Source of the DNA: Pelargonium cotyledonis
Taxonomy: Eukaryota; Streptophyta; Magnoliopsida; Geraniales; Geraniaceae
Reading direction: 5' to 3'
DNA length: 23,565 bases
Assembly (NCBI GenBank): GCA_036897625.1
Contig: JAYMTA010000861.1
Span: 1-23,565, forward strand
A program made the translations under genes and the position numbers. Each line of letters starts with the position of its first letter. The stretch's first letter is position 1. Shown in pieces: positions 10,386 through 21,000 of the stretch. The notes below the pieces were generated by a model. That model was given only the letters and a program-made list of their open reading frames with translations. It did no database searches and was not told where the DNA came from.

Positions 10386-11713
10386 GAAGCTCAACAGCTA
10401 TGGCTGCCTTTAAAGCAAAAAAGACAAATCAGCGAGTGAGAGTGACTGCGCGAGTGAGAGAGAGAGTGAGAGCAACAACATTTGTGGGGACCCAGCAAAT
10501 GAAAAACACGAAACCTCACCTTTGGGTTTTGAAATGAGGAGGGTTCTTCAATATCTCAACCCACGCTCTTCTTAACGGGGTGGCTTGCACGCTGCTCCTT
10601 TCGCCAACACTAGCTAGCACCAAATATTATGTCTCCGACCTCTCTTCTTATATGAATATTGATCTTAAATTGAGATTTCTTATTTTCATTTCATTCCAAA
10701 TTATTTTCATTTTCATCAAAATTAGAGAAGGGATATTTTCTATAATACAAAACTAATAACTTATTAATTTTAATCAAACGATAATAAATACGACATAAAA
10801 TTAGGAATTTGAAAATCAACACATTCAAAATAGTCTGACAAAAGCATAAAAAACATAATTAATTTATAACTACTCGGTACTAATTAACTTGTTATAAGAA
10901 AAACACTAATAATTTATGTGTAAGTAACTTATAAAAATATGAAAGATGACATTTATTTTAGTACAAATATTTAATAGAAACATAACACTTTTTTTTTTTT
11001 TAATAGAAGTATCTTCTAATTTTGAGTATTATTTTCTCATTCTAAATCTTTTCATGTTAGATCGATATTTTGCATGTTGTATTTTCCTTTTATTAATGAC
11101 ATACTATATTCTCATTCTCGTCTCGTTGTATATTTCTTACCCTTTAAATATCATAGTTTCTATTGCCCCTCTACACCTTAAAAAGAAGTAGGGAAGACAA
11201 ATGTGCATGTTATAGCTTTTGTGTGTGTTAAGAGAAGAGAGTGTCACATGATATAAAACACTTAACAACTCTTAGCCTATCTTAACATCACAATTGAATG
11301 CTCTTACAAAACAATTATATAATACACTCAACAAGTTACACATTTAACTCATTTAATTTATATAGGTAATCGATACTTTGAAAATTAATGTCACCAATTG
11401 GAAATTAATGTCACCAATTGGATTGGTCAGCCGAAAAAGACTTAAGTTGAAATCAAGCTCCCTAAAGTTGTAAGATGCCCTAAATTGTCATCCCCAAGTA
11501 GAAACAAAATAGTGAAAAACATTGCAGCCCATCAATATCTGAAAAATGAAAAATGCATCCTCCATACACAGCTTTCTCAAAGATCTAATGTTATTAATCG
11601 TTTAGGGTTCTCATTTCATAAACCGTAAAGAAGTATGTCCTCATATCAATTATAACATTTCAACGCCAAGTCCATCCTACTCAGCAAAATTTTAACTGCA
11701 CTAACGTCAGAAA
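10386..11713. other. Intergenic region between the MSI4/FVE copy and OST5
   Basis: Bases 10386-10620 hold GA-rich and pyrimidine-rich sequence that fits the former 5' UTR and promoter of the MSI4/FVE copy. Bases 10640-11350 are strongly AT-rich. A perfect 20-base tandem pair lies at 11382-11421. The 3' UTR of the OST5 gene should fall in the last few hundred bases. The plus-strand open frame near 10946-11191 is a by-product of T-rich sequence and is not credible as a gene. Confidence 0.6.
11382..11421. repeat. Perfect 20-bp tandem duplication
   Basis: AAATTAATGTCACCAATTGG occurs twice head to tail (11382-11401 and 11402-11421) with no mismatch, implying a recent slippage or small duplication. 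It contains ATTGG, the reverse complement of a CCAAT box. No function is evident. Confidence 0.9.
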
Positions 11714-13788
11714 TCAAACATATACGCCAGTAGAAAGGAGCAAGAACAAGGATCCAAAACCCTGCACCCAAGATTACAACATGTGAGTTTTTAACGAAAA
11801 CTAGATAGAATTTGGACCAGACAATTGATATGACAGACAACAAATCATACCAAGAAAACAGATGCCACGGCACCGGTCACGAGTTCTTTGGCAAGACTGC
11901 GGGTTTTCCTGGAAGATGTTGCCTCATAACTGCAAAAGATATAAACTAATGTCATAAACCACAATCAAAAGAAAATACAATATGCAAGGGTCTAGACAGT
12001 AAACAAGGACCACACTATACTTGCCCTCAGAATATTCAAAGGGGGTATTTTTCATTTAAACCTATGCGGAGACCTTAATCCATGAGCTTCAGTCTTATAA
12101 ATGTTCCTCTACTAATACCCACCAAAGAACGGTAATTTCAAATGTCAACTACTTTTAGCATAGAAAAGTGTAAGACGAAATCAAACTTAATTGCATTAGA
12201 AAACTAAAGGAATTCAGTGTCTCACTCTGCTCCTGAATTTAATTGAATGACTCAATAAAAGGTACTTTGCTTGTCCCATTTACAAGAGTTCAAAATCCAC
12301 TTTTCATCAGATAACACCAACTATGGAAAGCCAATAGGAGGGTTCAAAACTGAGAAATGAGTGAAAAAGTATGAGGTAGAGGTGGTGGTGGTGTTTTAGG
12401 GAAGGATCGTGTCGCCTTCTTTCAACTAACCCATCATACCCACAGTTAAATATGTGAATTCTTTCATTCCTGATTCTCTGCTGATGATTCTAGCTTCATC
12501 TCTATATGCTTAGACAGGGTCTTATTCCTAATTTCCTATTTAATAAACCATGACAAGTTTGGATTTATTTCTATGTATATCTGAAATTCTAATCCATATT
12601 AACAACTACATCTTCAACACCTCATTCAGTCTCCCCTTTACTAATAGTCTAATACTAAGGTTACAAGAGTTCAGAAAATAGCACTAGGGTATATTTTTAC
12701 AATTCAAATACCCCAACCCAACAAAAGCCTCAGAATTAAAACTCATAAGTGACTTAAACATTCATAATTCACAAAACCATTCACAAATAGAAACTTTAAT
12801 CTTGACAAGAAACTTCCACATAGTATGAATGCCATATTTAAATAACTTTAAAAAAATTTCCTCTTATAAGTTACTGGACAATGCAACAAAGAAACAACAG
12901 AAACCTCCCGATGCATCCATTATTCAACAAGAATATCTTCAGGGAGAAACTTATAACAACCATAGAAGAAATCCAAACAATGCAATCTAGTAAAACTCCT
13001 CTAAAAAATCATAGAGAAGACCAAACATCCATTTCACCAGTCCTTCCAAATTCTATGAATAAACTTATGAAAAACAAATAGAGCAAAAGCATCCTACTAG
13101 TACCGTGCACCATCATCACCTGTCCACAACTCATTCCACTGAAAATGATAACGTGTGGTTCAACAGACTAAAATCAATTGACAAAACATGTTAGCATATA
13201 ATACAAGATGTTCAATTTTCTAAAACTCGCACAAATTTCATAAAAGTCAACTGAAAAAGGAAACACTGACAATTGCTTAGTCACCATAACAAGGATCAAA
13301 ATCACCAGAAGAGCCTCTGTGGTTGAATTGTTTAAAAGATTCAACAGCCCAACACCTTAGTGTGGAATCAATCTAATTTCCAAGGTCATCCCAGTGCAGG
13401 CACGGCCAATTGTTACAGTCCCAAACACACAAAGCCCTAACTCACTAGATCAATCAATCAAAATCCTAGATCTACTCATCTGAACTTCATATCTAAAACC
13501 CTCAGTGTACGCAATTAAACAGCTCCTATCGAAACAAAATAGAATAACACACGGATCGAAAGAGCGAGCTTACATGAAGAAGGAAGCAGTGATGACGAGG
13601 CCAATCGAGAGCATCAGCACAGTTAGGGTTGGGTACCAAGCAGCTGGAACGGGACTGGTTATCGGTTTCGGCGCCTACACAACAATCCATTAGTAAACGA
13701 ATAAACACAAATTCAAAATGGATCAGAAGAAGCAAAGATTCATGAAGCAATTTCAGGAAAATGAGGTCAGTGGAGAGCTCAGTACCAT
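11714..13788 (-). CDS. OST5/TMEM258 subunit of oligosaccharyltransferase, four exons
   Basis: Exons: 13786-13788 (ATG only), 13574-13674, 11851-11929, 11714-11761. Phases join without error to give 76 residues; human TMEM258 has 79. The protein begins MAPKPITSPVPAAWYPT, followed by a first membrane span (LMLSIGLVITASFF), a polar loop YEATSSRKTRSLAKEL, and a second span (VASVFLGFGSLFLLLSTGVYV) at the C-terminus. This matches the OST5/TMEM258 plan, with the SPV, YE-TS and GFG-LFLLL motifs. The family protein sits in the ER membrane and supports the oligosaccharyltransferase that moves the glycan from dolichol to Asn residues of secretory proteins. The start is set by ATG directly abutting a GTACTG donor and a TGTAG acceptor directly before GCGCCG. 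The gene looks intact. Confidence 0.92.
11930..13573 (-). other. 1.6-kb intron of the OST5 gene
   Basis: This intron, the longest in the window, splits the codon of the Ile before YEATSS (exons end AT and resume T). It is AT-rich with scattered short open frames that resemble nothing. I looked for terminal repeats, tRNA-like boxes and nested genes and saw none. Confidence 0.7.
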
Positions 13789-15004
13789 CACGATCGGACT
13801 CTGAAAATATTGGGTCTTCTCGTCGTCGCAGTATTCAAGTGCGTGCGCTTGGAATTGTGATTAGCCCCTTACAAGTAGAGCGTGAAGGTCTTCGTTTATG
13901 AACGAGGTTATCCAGTACATCGGCAGAGCATGACAGTTCGTGGCCTTTCTACGTGTAGACTAATGCTACTTGTCACGAATATTTAAAAAATGACGTGTCA
14001 CTTGATATAATAATTTTAAATGACTTCTTTTTTAGTCTTCATAAAAAAAATTAGTATGACACGCGACCGAATCGAACACCGAATGAGTTTCGAACTATGA
14101 GTAAAAAGTTAGATTTAATCTCAAAAAATTTAAATTTTAGATTCGAACTTCAAACTAAGTTCTTGAGTTATGATCCGCGTGCACATCATAACAAGAACAC
14201 ACTATTAAGTGAAATTTGAGACATGTACATACTACTGCACTGTACGACAGTTCGTGGTCACGTGCTTGTTTATTTGTCACAAAATTTTTGTTCTACAACG
14301 ATCACATTTCGCACTAAGTGATGTGGCAAAGTGTTTTCAAATAAAATACCAGTATACCACCACCTTCCAAATGCATTTTTAGCACGAAGCGTTTGATTTT
14401 TAAGACGTATTGTAGACTTAACGTATCGTGATTCGGTCAAATTGTTAATTAAACAATAAAAATATTGTTTGCCCAAACTTTTACAATATGATATGACATA
14501 ATAATTCTATTTTTTGAAAGAATAACAATCCATCGTATATGTTACCGCCATCCCCCGTACGAGAAAATATCAAGTCAAAGTTGATTTTATCAATGTATGT
14601 TCTTGAGAGTTAGTTGACATATATCTTATCCAACATGTATTATTTGGCAAAATTTTACCTAATGTGATCAGAAACTGAACATTGCTAATGAAATAATGGT
14701 TTGTTAAAGATGATACACAATGTTTCTTCTGTACATTTTGGGGAAGAAAAGAGCAGCACATGATCTGTTTCAGCTTGTGGATCATCACATTTCTGATCCT
14801 GTACTATATATTTCCTTCTCCACTCAACGTTTATCGAATCTGCAACGATGCTAATCCAAACGGTACCTAAACGTAATTTACATTCATTCCCAGAATAAAA
14901 TAAGCAACCATCTGCATCCAAAACACCAAAACTTGTGCATGTCCCCATCAAGCCACTAGCCATGAAAAGCCATTCAAGAGCTTAATGAGTATTGAGGAAG
15001 ACAC
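13789..15004. other. Spacer between OST5 and the ALE2-like gene
   Basis: Bases 13789-13900 form the pyrimidine-rich 5' UTR of OST5 on the minus strand. Bases 13970-14560 are AT-rich and hold nothing I recognise. Bases of roughly 14700-15004 probably form the 3' UTR of the ALE2-like gene. The small minus-strand frames at 14270-14963 resemble no known protein. Confidence 0.6.
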
Positions 15005-18000
15005 TTAATAAGAACCCGGACGCAACCTGAACATATTCCCATGTTCACTGACACTGCCTCCAGACAATTTCCTCATTCTCTGCCAGAATTGCCATCCTAT
15101 TCCAGGTCTCAATGGCCCCGAACTTGACTGCATCCTGAACGATCCAGATGCCGGCTTCCCAGCTCTAACTGATGTACTAAATAACTCCGACACTGACAAT
15201 CCCCTCTCTGTATCAACATAGCTTGGAGCTGAGTACTGGTATCTCTGCAGAGGATCTGGCAACTGTCCCGAGCCAGTACTGACCCTCGCATCCAAATCAA
15301 TGGATAAGTTATCTTGGCTGGAAGTTCTTGACCCTATTTCTTTTGCCTCATCGCACTCATTACACACTAGTTTTAGGGCCTGAACTACCTCACCCATAAA
15401 AGGACGGTGTGATACCTCTGCTTGCACACACATTGAAGCAATAGCGGCTACTTTTGCAACGCTATCAAAAGGGACATCGGATCCAAGAGACGAATCTATC
15501 ATTATTTCTAATCCTTCTTTTCTTGCAAGTAGAGGACAAGCCCATGCAACAAGGCTCTCCTGGCCAGGTGGTTGTGACATGTCTACTGGTTTTCTCCCTG
15601 TTAAGAGCTCGAGCAGGACTACGCCATAGCTGTAAACATCACTCTTTACAAGAAGCTGTCCAGTCATTGCATACTCTGGAGCCACATACCTGGGTAAAGT
15701 TATCAGAGTAATAAAAATCTCAGGCCGAAGAAAGTGTCTATTGAAATTAACCAATTGATTGATAACTGATCGATTGATTTTAGTTAACCAATCGAGTCTA
15801 TTTTGATTGGTTCAGGGTCAGCCACCATATAATATTTAGGGGCCCAAATTTTAAATTTGGCACAGGGCCCTTGAATTCCTTGAGACGACCCTGCTAATAG
15901 TGTTATATTATTCATCATTTAGCAGATGAATTAAAGCACATACACTCTTCATGTTCAAACAGGCTACTAAAGGTTATAGCTAAAGGAATTAAATACATAC
16001 CCAAATGTTCCCATAACACGTGTTGATATGTGTCTGCTTTCCTCGTCCAGTGCGGTTCTAGCTAAACCAAAGTCAGACACTTTTGGTGTAAAATCATGTT
16101 CCAGCAAGATGTTGCTGGACTTGAAGTCCCTATGTATGACCCGAGGGCTTGAATCCTCGTGCAAGTATGCCAAACCCCGAGCAGCTCCGAGTGCTATCTT
16201 CAGTCTGGCAATCCAATCAAGTGGAGCACTCTCCTTGTCAACTCCTGCTAGCACAAAATGGACACAAATGTAACCATTCCACATAAAGTAGTATAGCACA
16301 CCCGTGCACACACAAATACACATACACGAAAGTAATCGCACGCAAAGAGCATAACCAGTACCATGTAAATGTGATTCTACGCTGCCATTTGGAATTAGTT
16401 CATAAACCAAGCAGCGGGCACGCTCGTCTGTACATATACCAATTAATTTGACCAAATTACGGTGATGAAGGCGGCTAAGCATCTCAACTTCAGCCAAAAA
16501 TTCTCGGCCACCTTGTTGATCGTCTCTCTTTAGAACCTTGACAGCAGCTTTCGTCCCATCATCAAGAACACCACTGTAAACAAGCCCAAAGCCACCTTCT
16601 CCAAGTATTCTTGAATCATCAAAATTATTGGTGGCTCTCTCTATATCAGTTAAACTGTAAGTCTTGGCAGACCCCATATAGGGGCCAATGCTAGACCCAA
16701 TTGATAATGAAGCAGAACTTGGCACACTTCCAATCACAGACCCAGTTGTACCTGAAAGCGTGTAATTAACATTAGAGAAAGCAAATCTAACGGATAACCT
16801 GATTGCCATCACAACACCAAAGTCAAAGTTAGTAAGCTGGACTAAAATGATTGTGTGCTAATGCATATTTGGTATCTAAGAAATTTTCGTAACCATAATA
16901 TTTCTAGGCTATTCTTTATATTTGAAATGAAGCCATGTCTCTGCAATTGACACAATTCAAAATATAATAAAAGCAGTTCTTCAATAAATATTGAAATAAT
17001 CTCGTTAGTCCAACTAATTTGAGCACATAAGAACCCTAATCTCTTGAATTTGAGAAATCCACTTCAAAAAGTCTTCATCCACACCAAACAATGATGGGAT
17101 AGACACCAAGGAATCTGAGTTTATTAGGTTTGTTGAATGGTATTACCTGATGGTTTAGCAAAGGAAGGTAGTGAAGCCTTAGGAGTTGGTGCTTGTTGAG
17201 CAGCACGGCCTCTATGGTTGAGCAGCAAAACCCAAGCAGCTGCAGAACACAGAACCACAACTACAAAAGCTGATAGCACAATGATAGCAATTATGCTGCC
17301 ACTAAGCCCACTTTTATGCCGCTTCTTCCCCACGTCAACCCCAAGGGGCTTTATTGTTCTTACATTATTGTCATTACCAGTATATGGTCCGTTATCTATT
17401 ATGCCGATACTTGATGGTGCCATAGGTGGAGATGGTGGCAAACCTAAAAATGCAGCAGTTTATGTAATTTGCAAATAAAATTTGATACTGTGAGAGAGAG
17501 AGAGAGAGAGAGGTAACCTTGGTAGCGCACATATAGTACTTCATAGTCACCGAAATAAGATTCTTTTATTTCAACTTTTTTAGACCAAAATCTCTGGAAA
17601 GTCAGAAACGCAGTGGTATTATCAAATCTTTCCCCCAGGGGTACCAAGTCAATAAGAACAATTGTCTTATCAGGTTGCTGACTATCTGCATTGGCTCCCA
17701 TAATCCGAACTTGACTTTGTTTCATAAAAACCCCGGCTGCAACTTGTGCAGCCAGCTCTGATACCAAAGGAAAGAAGGTATACAGATCAACACCAAGGCG
17801 CAATCCGACTTGCATAGGCCATACGCAGGCACAAGGTGATCCAGGAGGAGTAATAGTTAAAGGTTCTGTACATATGGTTCCTGAACAATCTACAAATTGG
17901 AAGAAGCTAGGTGTTAAATGAAAAAAGAAAAAGACAACAAAGACCTAGCAATCTATTTTCATTTACCTTCATTGGGAGGTGGAGGTGGTAATGCCCGAAT

Positions 18001-21000
18001 GGGTGGCGGAGGTGGCATGTTTGAACTCTTTGATGAAGACACAGAAGGAGAAAGTTCTGGGGGGTGGGGGTCAAAGAATGCTAGCATTGAAAACATAATA
18101 AGACATTAAGAAGACAGTAAATGATGTCAAGAAAGTCAAAATTAAAAGCTAATCTAAAAGAACAACATTGAGTCTTACTTGTGGTGCTGCCAGATACAAA
18201 GTTTGGAGCTGGTGAGGGAGCAGGTGAAGTATGGCTCACTAATGGAGGAAAGGAGACATGGGATCGAGAAACTGAAGAGTCTGCCATAAGATAACAGTGT
18301 TGGAAGTTGAAATAAATGATTTAGCTCAATGCACATATTCTGTCAGAATGAATCACTTCAATACAATATTCACTATTCTGGAACCTGGATTTAAGGGTGG
18401 AGGAGCATGGTGTCTTGACCTGCTTTGCGGGGATACATATGGAGGGAAGAGTGGAGGAGCATAACGTCTTTCCCTTCCTGTAAGGGGTATTGCAGGAGGG
18501 ATAACTTGATCTATGTAAATGATTGAAAAGGAAAAGAAGATAGTACCTTAGCATCATAATAATTTAATCCATTAGTGCTATTAGGTTCAGATCTCAGGAA
18601 AAACTAAACCTTGCTGTTTTGGCGGAGGAGAAACCAAATTTGATGCAAGAGGGGGGCTTGTCACTTTGTTTCTTGGATGATGATCCTTATGAAGTGAAGG
18701 TGAAGGTGAAGATGCAGGAGAATGATACCCAATATTAGAGGAAGATTTAGGGGGTGAAATAGATGGATGCGGAGGATTAATAGAGTGTCTCGTGGCATTG
18801 TGCATGGAAGGAGGCACAGCAGAAAAAGAACCTGCAAGAGGTTTACTGTCAAAGTTTACTATCTTTATTAGCAATTCAAGTGATATATGCAATCTATCAA
18901 CAAACCTTTAGTAGGAGAATGGTTCACCGGTGGTATTGGCTCAAGTATTTCATTTGGAGGAGCAGCAACAGGCATTCCATTTCCTTTCCATTCAATGCTT
19001 GTGGGAGGAGTTGAAGCAGGAGAGACATCAGGGTCTAAGACCTCATATGGGGACCAATCACATACAATGTTAGTTTATAACGAGCTTGTTAAAATATAGA
19101 AGCATCTACTTCTCAAGGCAAAGCAGTTATATTGATTTTTTTCATTCAAAATATTGATTACAAAGATGATCAAAATGAAATCAGAAATGTAAACACCATT
19201 CACAAACAAAGCAAAAAAAATAAAATGAGATTTTGAGGAACATTTGGTTTAGAATGTTGGGTAGGAAGAATAGTTTCATTTGAAACAAAAAGCTATATCA
19301 TTCTTTGCTTGTTTTGTTGATAAAAAAAAAAGAAACAAAAAGCTATAGGACCACAAATCAGAAGGGTTTTATACTGAAGTAGCATGCTCTGTATGGTGTT
19401 TTATAGCACAAGCCAAGTGGACCTCAATGCAGCTATTTTTTCCCTTATAGAAGCAATTGCAATTACTTATTCATGTCTTAAGATGGTTACGTTTTAAGTC
19501 ATGGTAACCACACCATGTCTCACTACCCTGGCCCATGTTTTATTTCTACTCAAAGCTAGAAACTGTTAAAAGATAATGAAATGGAAAGCACAATTTTTCC
19601 ACCCCTTTTCTGGATTCATCACAGTTACTGTTTATAGCTTGAAACAGTAGAAGTAGGTAGGAACACGAACATCTGTAAAATAAAGATGAAAATGTTGAAG
19701 GGAATAATAAATTCTTACATGAACTTTGCTTACTAAGTTGTACTTGGTATAGTTGATAGATATTCTTCAGGCACAGCTGGACTAATAGAAGGTGAATTGT
19801 CAGGGAATCCCTAGTGAGTGGCACAACCTATCGTACTAGTCATTTGCAAGAGATTGATCTTTTTAGGAGCAAGTTTACAAAGAAAATGAAAGCTAAATAA
19901 AGCATACCAAATGCACCTTCATATCTTTGTATGGTATAACTTAACAAAGCTCTATAGAAGATACTTTTGTTGCTTACAACAGTTACTTCAACTCACCAAA
20001 TATTTCTTGCTATCTTTGAATAGTAATTTTTCAGACACAATAACCATGTTTTGCCTCACTCCCCTAGCTCATGTTTTAGATTACTAACTATGAATGGTCA
20101 AATAAGAATCATATGTTAGGGGCATTTCCTCTCCCCCATCCCCCCTTTCTAGACACCTCTCAGTTACACTATTTAAACTTAAAATAGGAAGCAAAAAAGC
20201 ACATAAATTATAGAAAAATTTCCCTGTGAGCATATAGGAGTAACAAAATACAATAATGTAGATGTTGAGATATTCCAACAGGCCAAATTCATACATAAAG
20301 TTTGCTCACTAAGTTGTACCAGGTATAGTTGGTGGAGATTGTCCAGGCATAACTGGACTCATAAGAGGAGAAGTTTCAGGGAATCCGCTAGTCGGTGGTG
20401 CACCTTGTACTGTATCATTTACACAAAGAAAGGTCAATAATTTAGTAGAAAGTTCATAAATATAACAAAAGTTCAATAAAGCACACGTCACCAGGTGATA
20501 TGGATGGTGTTATTCTTGGTCTAACTGGATGGACTGCTGCTGGAATTTGTCCCACTCCCTTCTGTGGTGATGCAACTGACACAGTATTGAAAGAGAAACA
20601 GCCTGTTTGGAGCCCAATCTACTGAAGATATAGTGATCAAATAATGCAGTACTATGTACCTGGAGTAATTGGCTCTGGAACAGGAGGCTCATGATTTGGT
20701 GAACTTCTTTGATGAACAGTAGGTGGTAAAGCTCCTGGGATGCTGGGGTGGATGGCAGGCGCATATTGTGGAATATACCTTGAGGAATGTGCGACTGGAA
20801 CTGCATATCAGACCAGAATCAAACAGTTGGTTTAAAATCAATAATAAATGGAAACATCAGACAAAACCCAAAAGAACATTAATTTGTTATGCGCCTGGAG
20901 CAAGAGCAACTGGCACTGAGACATAAGTCTTATTAAGTGGTGCCTTACTTTCAGAAGTACTTGGTGGCAAATACGGTGGAACAGTTACTGGAGGAGAAGC

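Noticed and set aside
10946-11191. Plus-strand open frame with hydrophobic stretches
   Set aside because: It comes from T-rich intergenic DNA; no start context or family likeness.
14040-14180. GATTCGAAC string as a tRNA gene on the minus strand
   Set aside because: No A-box, anticodon stem or acceptor pairing could be found around it.
17918-18109. Glycine-rich plus-strand open frame
   Set aside because: It is the complement of the proline-rich ALE2 exon (CCN codons read as GGN).
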